Below the pieces are notes generated by a model. That model saw nothing but the letters and a program-made list of their open reading frames with translations, had not been told where the DNA came from and searched no databases. 44,209 nucleotides of DNA, taken from assembly GCA_015066875.1 (NCBI GenBank), contig SVNM01000012.1, positions 1-44,209 of the forward strand, read 5' to 3'. The DNA is from Ruminococcus sp. (lineage in GTDB: Bacteria > Bacillota > Clostridia > Oscillospirales > Ruminococcaceae). The translations under genes were made by a program, and so were the position numbers. Shown in pieces: positions 15,861 through 22,467 of this stretch (its first letter is position 1; every line of letters starts with the position of its first letter).

Positions 15861-16517
15861 TTATCCGAAGGTATAGTATTTACCGTCGATTTCGGCAAAC
15901 ACGATTTCAAACTCGCTTATAAGCAGAGTTTCCTCACCGTCTGCGTCTGACATAACGTAGAAAACAAGGTGATGAAGAGCATCTGCGCTGTTGTTTATTG
16001 TTTCATAAAAGCTTTCGGTTTCAAAAAACTCGTTAAGATAATCAAGGCACACAGCGGGATTGATTTCCTCTGGAAGCTCTGCACGGATACGTGAAACCCT
16101 GAAATCTCCGCCTGCATTTACGGAAAGATTATCGCACTGGCTGTTGAACGATGTTTCGATATCATAGCCGTGCTCAGCTTCAAGAAACTCATTCATTTCC
16201 TTGATATATTCGGGGTGTACGCACTCCTTATAGGTTTCAAAGTCTCTTTCCGCAAAGGTGATGAAGTATTTTTCCAGAGCAAGCATAAGCTCGTGAGAGA
16301 CATTTTCGGGCTCGTAGTAGAGCTTTGTGCCAAGTGCGCTTGTTGTATATGCTCCAAGGTCGGGCTCATCGGGATTAGTCACAAACTCGATTTCTGTCGT
16401 TGAGTCTGAAACTGTTTCGGAAGGGCTTTCTTCCTCCTTGGATTTACTGCACGAAGCGGTAACAAGCATACAGCCTGTCATAAGGATTGCGAGAATTCTC
16501 TTTGTAAAGGCTTTCAT
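15861..16517 (-). CDS. Lipoprotein of unknown function, tandem paralogue
   Basis: The 218-residue protein starts with a signal peptide ending in the lipobox VTASC, followed by a Ser/Glu-rich linker and a soluble domain with ECVHPEYIKEM in the middle and AEIDGKYYTFG at the end. These match positions in the neighbour at 15153-15839 (SVVHPDYVKNI, EADGKLYIF), so the pair arose by tandem duplication and has since diverged. It should sit on the outer face of the membrane. The start follows AGAAAGGA. Function is unknown; there are no obvious catalytic motifs. Confidence 0.8.
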   Translation of the reverse strand: MKAFTKRILAILMTGCMLVTASCSKSKEEESPSETVSDSTTEIEFVTNPDEPDLGAYTTSALGTKLYYEPENVSHELMLALEKYFITFAERDFETYKECVHPEYIKEMNEFLEAEHGYDIETSFNSQCDNLSVNAGGDFRVSRIRAELPEEINPAVCLDYLNEFFETESFYETINNSADALHHLVFYVMSDADGEETLLISEFEIVFAEIDGKYYTFG

Positions 16518-16532
16518 ATCAACATTCCTTTC

Positions 16533-17210
16533 TTATTCAGCTTCGGCAAGCTTGCCCATATCCGAAACCCACTTAGCTGTTTCAGAGCCTTCGGGAGCAC
16601 TTATCATAAGCTGAGGGAGCTCTTCAAGTCCCCAGTTTTCGTAAGCAAGCTCAGGGTTTTCGATTGTAAGGAGAGTCATACCCTCACAGGCAGTAAAGGC
16701 TTCCTCACGTACATACTCACAGCCTTCGGGGATAGTGATTTCCGCAAGGCTGAGGCAGGCAACGAAAGCACCTCTGTCGATACCCTCAACAGCTTCGGGG
16801 ATATTGATTGTTTCAAGGCTTTCGCAGTCCATAAAAGCTCCCTCGCCGATAAGAGTAATGGATTCGGGAAGCTTTACGCTTGTAATATCGTACTCAGCTT
16901 CAAAGGCATAGAAGCCGATTTCTGTAACGGGAGCTCCGCCGAGCTCAGCAGGAACCTCAACGGTTTTTGAAGTACCCACATAGCCTGTAATAACGGTGTG
17001 ACCGTCAAGAACCTCATACTCGAAATCGTCAGAGGTCTGGATATCGGGAACTCTTACAGTAGGAGTTTCCTCGGTAGTGCCTTCGGTAGAAGCCTCGGTA
17101 GAAGCTGACTCCTCGCCGGGCTTGGAATCGTTTGTATTTCCCACCTTTTCACAGGCAGTAACAGTAAGCAGTGAGCATAAAAGCAGTGAAGATATGATAT
17201 ATTTTTTCAT
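16533..17210 (-). CDS. Lipoprotein with BspA-type leucine-rich repeats
   Basis: The 225-residue protein has a lipoprotein signal (lipobox TVTAC), a Thr/Glu-rich linker, and about four LRR_5 (BspA-like) repeats, recognisable by the spacing of IGFYAFEAEYDITSVKLPES, IGEGAFMDCESLETINIPEA and IDRGAFVACLSLAEITIPEG. Such repeats form a curved beta solenoid used for protein or glycan contact at the cell surface. The start follows AGGAGG. It is 32 bases downstream of typA and 15 bases upstream of the two paralogous lipoproteins, so all four are probably on one transcript. Confidence 0.88.
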   Translation of the reverse strand: MKKYIISSLLLCSLLTVTACEKVGNTNDSKPGEESASTEASTEGTTEETPTVRVPDIQTSDDFEYEVLDGHTVITGYVGTSKTVEVPAELGGAPVTEIGFYAFEAEYDITSVKLPESITLIGEGAFMDCESLETINIPEAVEGIDRGAFVACLSLAEITIPEGCEYVREEAFTACEGMTLLTIENPELAYENWGLEELPQLMISAPEGSETAKWVSDMGKLAEAE

Positions 17211-17242
17211 TGGAAAACCTCCTGAATGAATATAGTCCGGGA

Positions 17243-19060
17243 TTATTTTGCTCTGTTTTTTGCACGCTGGGTATTGCTTAAAATTCTCTTTCTTATTCTG
17301 AGTGAAGCGGGAGTAACCTCAAGAAGCTCGTCATCGGCAAGGAATTCAAGGCAGTCCTCAAGGCTGAGAACTCTCGGCGGAACGAGTCTGAGAGCGTCAT
17401 CGCTTCCGCTTGCACGGGTATTGGTGAGGTGTTTTTTCTTGCAGACATTAACCACAAGGTCATCTGTTTTAGGTGAAGCTCCCACAACCATACCCTCGTA
17501 AACGGGAGTACCTGCTGTGATAAAGAGCTGACCGCGCTCCTGAGCGTTGTAAAGACCGTAGGTAACAGCCTCGCCTGTCTCAAAAGAAACGAGAGAACCT
17601 GTGTTACGGCGGTCGATATCGCCCTTATATGGCTCATAGCCCTCGAAAACGTGGCTCATAATACCCTCGCCCTTTGTATCTGTAAGGAATTCGCTCTTAT
17701 ATCCGAAAAGACCTCTTGCGGGGATAAGGAACTCAATACGTGTACGGCTACCCTGTGGGTGCATATCCACCATTTCGCCCTTACGACTGCATACCTTTTC
17801 CATAACAGAGCCTACGCAGTCTTCGGGAACGTCGATAACAAGGCGCTCAACAGGCTCAAGCTTTCTGCCGTTTTCGTCCTCCTTAAGGAGTACACGGGGA
17901 GTAGAAACTCCAAGCTCATAGCCTTCACGGCGCATATTTTCGATAAGGATAGAAAGGTGCATTTCGCCTCTGCCTGCAACTCTGAACGAGTCGGTAGAGT
18001 CTGTTTCTTCTACGCGGAGGGAAACGTCCTTGAGGAGCTCCTTGAAGAGTCTTTCACGAACCTGTCTTGATGTAACGAATTTACCCTCACGTCCTGCAAA
18101 GGGGCTGTCGTTTACCGAGAATGTCATTTCAACGGTAGGCTCGCTGATTTTTACGAAGGGAAGTGCTTCGGGAGCTTCTGTAGCGCAGATAGTATCGCCG
18201 ATAGTGATGTTTTCGATACCGCTGAGCCACACGATATCACCCACAGAAGCGGTTTCAGCGGGAACACGGTTAAGTCCCTGAATCTGGAGCAGTGAAACGA
18301 CCTTGGCGTTGTAATTATTTTTAGAGCCTGTATAATCGCATACGGTAATCTGCTGGTTGACCTTTATAGAGCCACGCTCGATACGACCTACGCCGATACG
18401 TCCTACGTACTCGTTGTAGTCGATAGATGAGATAAGCATCTGAAGGGGCTCGTTTTCCTCACCCTTTGGAGGCTCGATATAGTCGATAATAGTGTCGAAA
18501 AGGGGCTTCAGGTCGGTGCCTGTCTCATACTGGCTGAGAGAAGCGGTACCGCTTCTGCCTGAGCAGAAAAGAATAGGGCTTTCAAGCTGTTCATCGCTTG
18601 CGTCAAGCTCAAGAAGAAGCTCTAAAACCTCGTCACCGATTTCGTCAAGACGAGCATCGGGGCGGTCGATCTTATTGACAACAACGATGATTTTGTGTCC
18701 CATTTCAAGAGCCTTAGAAAGAACAAATCTTGTCTGGGGCATAGGGCCCTCGGCAGCGTCAACAAGGAGAAGAACTCCGTCAACCATTTTAAGAACACGC
18801 TCAACCTCGCCACCGAAGTCAGCATGTCCGGGAGTATCGATAATATTTATCTTAACATCATTATAGCAGACAGAAGTATTTTTTGCAAGTATAGTAATAC
18901 CTCTTTCACGCTCGATGTCGTTAGAGTCCATAACTCTCTCGGCAACAGCCTGATTTTCACGGAAAGCTCCGCCCTGCTTGAGCATTTCATCGACGAGGGT
19001 AGTTTTACCGTGGTCAACGTGGGCGATAATGGCGATGTTTCTTAAATCTTCTCTTATCAT
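17243..19060 (-). CDS. typA: Ribosome-associated GTPase TypA/BipA
   Basis: This 605-residue translational GTPase has the standard TypA length. It has all G motifs near the N-terminus: AHVDHGKTTLVDEML (G1), the RGITI switch (G2), DTPGHADF (G3) and NKIDRP (G4), then domain II, and the typical C-terminal region with GRGEMHLSILIENMRREGYE and the RNA-binding tail rich in Arg/Lys. TypA helps ribosome assembly and translation under stress, notably cold. The start follows GGAGG. It is followed by three lipoprotein genes, which is unusual company for a housekeeping GTPase. Confidence 0.97.
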   Translation of the reverse strand: MIREDLRNIAIIAHVDHGKTTLVDEMLKQGGAFRENQAVAERVMDSNDIERERGITILAKNTSVCYNDVKINIIDTPGHADFGGEVERVLKMVDGVLLLVDAAEGPMPQTRFVLSKALEMGHKIIVVVNKIDRPDARLDEIGDEVLELLLELDASDEQLESPILFCSGRSGTASLSQYETGTDLKPLFDTIIDYIEPPKGEENEPLQMLISSIDYNEYVGRIGVGRIERGSIKVNQQITVCDYTGSKNNYNAKVVSLLQIQGLNRVPAETASVGDIVWLSGIENITIGDTICATEAPEALPFVKISEPTVEMTFSVNDSPFAGREGKFVTSRQVRERLFKELLKDVSLRVEETDSTDSFRVAGRGEMHLSILIENMRREGYELGVSTPRVLLKEDENGRKLEPVERLVIDVPEDCVGSVMEKVCSRKGEMVDMHPQGSRTRIEFLIPARGLFGYKSEFLTDTKGEGIMSHVFEGYEPYKGDIDRRNTGSLVSFETGEAVTYGLYNAQERGQLFITAGTPVYEGMVVGASPKTDDLVVNVCKKKHLTNTRASGSDDALRLVPPRVLSLEDCLEFLADDELLEVTPASLRIRKRILSNTQRAKNRAK

Positions 19061-19133
19061 TGTAATTCCTCCAGAGTGAATACAGAATAAAATATATATT
19101 AAAGACGCATAGCGTCCTCGTTTGTGTAAATTT

Positions 19134-19787
19134 TTACAGACCGTTTCTCAGTCTGCTTTCAAGCACGGAAATGAGCTCGTGGGAGTTTTCAAACACAGCT
19201 CTGTCTATGTAGAATGAGCGTTTTTTAGTCTCCTGTTTATTTGTTGCGGGATTATATTTTTCGGTAACACAGCGTATAACGGTGTATTTCCCCATTCTGC
19301 GTATACCGAGGATTTTAACAAGATTGTGTGAGTAGGCGGAAAGAAAACTGCTGTCGAGGAAGAAATCTTCAAAATCGTAACGCTCAACGAAATTATGCAT
19401 TACGACAGACGCCTGTTTAGCGGATTTAAGGATACCTTTTACAGACATCTTGATTCTGCCGGCGTTTTTCAGTGCCACTTCCGAAAGGGGAGTAATGGTA
19501 ATCGTATCGTTTCTGTAGACGGCGAAAACGCAGTATGACGAGGAGAGTATCCCCGCATTAAAGGCTGTCACCGCAACGAAAGCTACTGAAACTACAGCAA
19601 GCAGAGCGAATAAAATCCAGCCCTCTTTGGAATTCGGCTGAGGATTGAGTGCAGAGCCCAAAAAAATCATCAGAGCCACGCCTGCAACGAAAAACAGAAA
19701 GCTGAAAAAAGAGTTTCTGATGAAGCGGGTATAGTAGAGTCTTGCTTCGTTTTTAAGATTGACCTTGTGGGAAAGGAAATGAAGCAT
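19134..19787 (-). CDS. Membrane protein of unknown function (YcxB-like layout)
   Basis: The 217-residue protein has two hydrophobic segments, at about residues 28-47 and 56-82. A polar domain of some 120 residues follows. Its reading (YRNDTITITPLSEVALKNAG, a central KQASVVMHNF, and a long terminal helix ISVLESRLRNGL) resembles YcxB-type proteins, but the match is weak. It starts four bases after the stop of a second two-TM protein gene of similar architecture (19792-20328), suggesting a functional pair. I cannot assign a function. Confidence 0.7.
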   Translation of the reverse strand: MLHFLSHKVNLKNEARLYYTRFIRNSFFSFLFFVAGVALMIFLGSALNPQPNSKEGWILFALLAVVSVAFVAVTAFNAGILSSSYCVFAVYRNDTITITPLSEVALKNAGRIKMSVKGILKSAKQASVVMHNFVERYDFEDFFLDSSFLSAYSHNLVKILGIRRMGKYTVIRCVTEKYNPATNKQETKKRSFYIDRAVFENSHELISVLESRLRNGL

Positions 19788-19791
19788 AAAA

Positions 19792-20328
19792 TCAGTCCTT
19801 TACGCTGAATTTACCGCCAAGCTTCTCTGTGAGGAGCGTGCGGAGCTGGGCAGGCGAGCCTTCGGTGAGTTCAAGCTTGCCGATGATGCAGGTTTTACCT
19901 TTTTCAATGGTGATGAAGAAGAATCTATCAGTTTCGACAGCAGAGACAAGCTCAGAGTAGTTTATCTGATAATCGATAGAGAAGCCCTCACGTGTACATA
20001 TCATACGGAACATTGTATCATCGAAGGAGAAGGAGCGAAGCTCTTTCACAGGCTTCATTGTATTCATTTCTTTAAAAAAGCGGTGGTTTTTCAAAAGACG
20101 GCGGATAAAAAATATCCACAATACAATGGCGATGGAAGAATAGATAAAGCAAGTGCTGTCGAATTTTTTGCTTGCAAATATTAAAAAAAGCGAAATACCT
20201 GTATAAGCAACGCAAAAAAGTGCAACAATGGTAAGGATTACAATTCTTACAGGTCTGCGTTTTTCATCTTCAAGCTTAAAGAGAGCTTTTATATGTTCGC
20301 TTTCATATCTTACTTCAGCTTTAATCAT
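19792..20328 (-). CDS. Membrane protein of unknown function (YcxB-like)
   Basis: This 178-residue protein begins MIKAEVRYESEHIKALF, has two membrane segments (about residues 25-45 and 52-70) and a C-terminal domain with FSFDDTMFRMICTREG and INYSELVSAVETDRFFFITIEKGK. That pattern, a two-TM hairpin followed by a small PH-like beta domain, is the YcxB-like layout. I chose ATG 20328 because GGAGGGTG sits six bases before it; the longer reading to 20412 lacks a site. It forms a pair with the gene at 19134-19787. Function unknown. Confidence 0.72.
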   Translation of the reverse strand: MIKAEVRYESEHIKALFKLEDEKRRPVRIVILTIVALFCVAYTGISLFLIFASKKFDSTCFIYSSIAIVLWIFFIRRLLKNHRFFKEMNTMKPVKELRSFSFDDTMFRMICTREGFSIDYQINYSELVSAVETDRFFFITIEKGKTCIIGKLELTEGSPAQLRTLLTEKLGGKFSVKD

Positions 20329-20464
20329 AACACCCTCCACGATAGCATATAATAGTGATAAAACTGCGGTAAACAGCGGAAATTTTACTGCAACAGCGAT
20401 ATATTTCTGCACAATACAGCGGGATTTTAATGCAAAATCTCTTTTTATCCGGACATAAAAAAGT

Positions 20465-20484
20465 CCTTGCAGAGATTTGCAAGG
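20465..20484 (-). terminator. Second terminator after tRNA-Tyr
   Basis: CCTTGCA (20465-20471) pairs with TGCAAGG (20478-20484). On the minus strand it is followed by ACTTTTTTA. With the hairpin at 20503-20518 it makes a tandem terminator behind the tRNA cluster. Confidence 0.7.
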
Positions 20485-20496
20485 CGCTTATAAACT

Positions 20497-20518
20497 AAAA
20501 AATCCGCTCAATGGCGGA
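20497..20518 (-). terminator. Terminator after tRNA-Tyr
   Basis: TCCGC (20503-20507) pairs with GCGGA (20514-20518), followed on the minus strand by a run of T's. Confidence 0.7.
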
Positions 20519-20539
20519 ACGAAAAGAGGGATAAAATCT

Positions 20540-20625
20540 TGGTGGGAGAGGGTGGATTCGGACCACCGAAGCTGAAAAGCAACAGATTTACAGTCTGCCC
20601 CCTTTGGCCACTCGGGAACTCTCCC
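20540..20625 (-). tRNA. tRNA-Tyr (GTA)
   Basis: An 86-base class II tRNA with the long variable arm of bacterial tRNA-Tyr and anticodon GTA inside ACTGTAAATCT. The acceptor stem GGGAGAG/CTCTCCC and T-arm GGTGG/CCACC pair perfectly. The CCA end is encoded. Confidence 0.97.
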
Positions 20626-20643
20626 ATTGGATTTTAAAAGAGA

Positions 20644-20668
20644 AATTCTATCGGGATCACCGATAGAA
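20644..20668 (-). terminator. Terminator-like hairpin between tRNA-Thr and tRNA-Tyr
   Basis: A 10-base perfect stem, ATTCTATCGG (20644-20653) with CCGATAGAAT (20659-20668), directly abuts the tRNA-Thr CCA. On the minus strand TTTCTCTTTT follows. It may terminate transcription, or serve as a processing signal for the tRNA 3' end. Confidence 0.55.
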
Positions 20669-20744
20669 TGGAGCTGGTGGACGGACTCGAACCCCCGACC
20701 TGCTGATTACAAATCAGCTGCTCTACCAACTGAGCTACACCAGC
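20669..20744 (-). tRNA. tRNA-Thr (TGT)
   Basis: A 76-base tRNA with anticodon TGT in CTGATTTGTAATCAG, perfect acceptor (GCTGGTG/CACCAGC), D and anticodon stems, and an encoded CCA. The T-stem reads GGGGG/CCGTC and so has one G-G mismatch and one G-U wobble. The tRNA-Thr is the cofactor of the thrS T-box. Confidence 0.95.
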
Positions 20745-20759
20745 GTTTAACGCTTTATT

Positions 20760-20788
20760 ATTATATCACATCGTTTCAGTTTTGTCAA
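20760..20788 (-). promoter_or_regulatory. Consensus promoter for tRNA-Thr
   Basis: On the minus strand TTGACA (20788-20783), 17 bases, TATAAT (20765-20760): an exact consensus promoter ending 16 bases before the tRNA. Confidence 0.9.
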
Positions 20789-20835
20789 GCCTTTTTTGAA
20801 ATTTTTTCAAAAAAATTTTCGACTTGGAAAGAAAC

Positions 20836-20912
20836 TGGTCGAGGCGACAGGACTTGAACCTGCGGCATCTTGGTCCCAAACCAAGCACTCTACCAAACTG
20901 AGCTACGCCTCG
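20836..20912 (-). tRNA. tRNA-Pro (TGG)
   Basis: A 77-base tRNA with anticodon TGG in CTTGGTTTGGGACCAAG, acceptor CGAGGCG/CGCCTCG and an encoded CCA. It has its own promoter. Confidence 0.97.
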
Positions 20913-20949
20913 TTTGCGACTGATGTGAGCTGTATCAGACAGCTTTATT

Positions 20950-20978
20950 ATTATACCTCAAGAAACGCGATGTGTCAA
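20950..20978 (-). promoter_or_regulatory. Consensus promoter for tRNA-Pro
   Basis: On the minus strand TTGACA (20978-20973), 17 bases, TATAAT (20955-20950), again exact consensus, 37 bases before the tRNA. Confidence 0.9.
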
Positions 20979-21031
20979 TAGTTTTTTTGAAAATTGTCGA
21001 TTTGCACAACATATAACAATGAATTTTATGC

Positions 21032-21063
21032 AAAAAATCGAGCTATGATTTCTCATAGCCCGA
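21032..21063 (-). terminator. Terminator of the small acidic protein gene
   Basis: TCGAGCTATGA (21038-21048) pairs with TCATAGCCCGA (21053-21063), one G-U pair. Six T's follow on the minus strand. Confidence 0.85.
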
Positions 21064-21084
21064 TAAATTCACTTATCCTGTCGA

Positions 21085-21369
21085 TTAGTCCTTGATTTCC
21101 TCAACTACTTCTTCAACAGCATCTTTAACATCTTCAACTACATCTTCTGCAGCTTCCTTGATTTCCTCTGCACAATCCTCTGCTTCTTCAGCGGGGATCA
21201 CAACATCGAGATCGTCCTCACAAGAACAGGGCTCGCAGCAGTAATCATCATAATTCTCGTCAAAAATGTCCTTATCTGATGCCTTTTTCTTCTGCATCAT
21301 CTTTGATACCACATAACCTGTAACAGCTGCTGTTCCTGCAATAAGAACAGCTATAGAAAGCTTATTCAT
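21085..21369 (-). CDS. Small single-pass membrane protein with Cys motif and acidic tail
   Basis: The 94-residue protein is not from a family I recognise. Residues 4-22 form one membrane segment, followed by the basic stretch KMMQKKK, which places the C-terminus in the cytoplasm by the positive-inside rule. Then comes YCCEPCSCEDD, four closely spaced cysteines that could bind a metal or form disulfides, and a long strongly acidic amphipathic helix (repeats of EDVVEDVKDAVEEVVEE). It has its own promoter and terminator, so it is a stand-alone transcription unit. The gene is well supported; its function is not. Confidence 0.8.
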   Translation of the reverse strand: MNKLSIAVLIAGTAAVTGYVVSKMMQKKKASDKDIFDENYDDYCCEPCSCEDDLDVVIPAEEAEDCAEEIKEAAEDVVEDVKDAVEEVVEEIKD

Positions 21370-21446
21370 TTTAACATTCCTCTTTTCTCCGCAAGAATTA
21401 GTTGTGTTATCTTACCGCTTGCGAACAATAGGATAACGTACTATAC

Positions 21447-21475
21447 ATTATAACATAAATAATCTGTAATTTCAA
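21447..21475 (-). promoter_or_regulatory. Promoter of the small acidic protein gene
   Basis: On the minus strand TTGAAA (21475-21470), 17 bases, TATAAT (21452-21447). It gives a leader of about 70 bases. Confidence 0.75.
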
Positions 21476-21479
21476 CACC

Positions 21480-22202
21480 TTACATATTATTTGTTAAAAA
21501 CATCAAAATTGACATAGCAGTTATTGGAGCAGTTTCACAACGAAGTATCCTTTTTCCAAGCCATACTCTTACAGCACCCGCATTTGAGGCAAGCTCAGCT
21601 TCTTCTTTGTCAAAGCCTCCCTCGCTTCCGATGAGTACCCCGACAGTGCGTACTCCCGTAAAGTCAACCTTGCCGAAGGAAACTCCGCCTTCTTCCTCAT
21701 AGAGAATTACCGAGCGGTCCAGCTCTGCCATTTCCTCTACAGCCTTTTTATAGCTTATTATGGGCATTACCTGCGGAATTATGCCTCTGCCTGACTGCTT
21801 TGCGGCTTCCTCGGCAATTTTGTTGAGGCGAACCAGCTTTTTTGCAAAGTCTTTGTCGTTGGGTCTTGAAACGCATCTTCTTGAGAGCACGGGTACGATT
21901 TTCGTAACGCCAAGCTCCACAGTTTTCTGGATAATAGTTTCCAGCTTATCAAGCTTAGGAACAGCCTGAAACAACGTAACTTCGATGTTCGGCTCGGCAG
22001 CACAGCGGATTTTCTCCTTAAGCTCAAGATAAACCGTATCCTGAGTAATTTCTGAAATAACGCAGTTGTAGTCAATTCCGCTGCAGCAGACAGTAATTTC
22101 CTCGCCGGGCTTCATACGAAGTGACCTTCCTATGTGGTGAGCATTATCGCCTGTGAGCGTGATATCGGCTTCATTTATATTTTCAACAAAAAAACGCGGC
22201 AT
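21480..22202 (-). CDS. rsmE: 16S rRNA m3U1498 methyltransferase RsmE
   Basis: The 240-residue SPOUT-class enzyme methylates U1498 of 16S rRNA using S-adenosylmethionine. The N-terminal PUA-like part starts with MPRFFVEN and has HHIGRSLRMKPGE; the C-terminal SPOUT knot shows LIGSEGGFDKEEAELA, LGKRILRCETAPITAMSILM, the SAM-binding signature. The start was moved to ATG 22202, since MPRFFV is the conserved family N-terminus and the longer reading adds 13 unconserved residues. A promoter TTGCAA-N17-TATAAT lies upstream at 22233-22261. prmA, its frequent partner, is absent here. Confidence 0.95.
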   Translation of the reverse strand: MPRFFVENINEADITLTGDNAHHIGRSLRMKPGEEITVCCSGIDYNCVISEITQDTVYLELKEKIRCAAEPNIEVTLFQAVPKLDKLETIIQKTVELGVTKIVPVLSRRCVSRPNDKDFAKKLVRLNKIAEEAAKQSGRGIIPQVMPIISYKKAVEEMAELDRSVILYEEEGGVSFGKVDFTGVRTVGVLIGSEGGFDKEEAELASNAGAVRVWLGKRILRCETAPITAMSILMFLTNNM

Positions 22203-22232
22203 TTTTTCACCATCCTGAAATTTATTATTTAC

Positions 22233-22261
22233 ATTATACAATGGATTTTTTTATTTTGCAA
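22233..22261 (-). promoter_or_regulatory. Promoter of rsmE
   Basis: On the minus strand TTGCAA (22261-22256), a 17-base spacer and a perfect TATAAT (22238-22233). Confidence 0.7.
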
Positions 22262-22355
22262 CCCGTACAATCTCTTATGGATAATATACACAAATAATCT
22301 GCGTCTGTTTTGATTATATTACTCAATTTTGTGAGTTTCAGACGTTTTGTCACAG

Positions 22356-22390
22356 TTTGTTAACAAATTGGAAAGAAAATATGCTATAAT
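22356..22390 (+). promoter_or_regulatory. GH9 cellulase promoter with palindrome at -35
   Basis: A perfect TATAAT lies at 22385-22390. No good -35 hexamer is found at the right distance; instead a perfect 12-base palindrome TTTGTTAACAAA occupies 22356-22367, over the -35 position. A regulator bound there could activate or repress this promoter. The -10 is clear, the operator is inference. Confidence 0.55.
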
Positions 22391-22467
22391 TATACTGTGG
22401 TATTTTGTTTTTAAGCAGAGGCTTTCGGAAGGGTTACTCTGCAATTTATGAGAGAGGATTGATTTAT

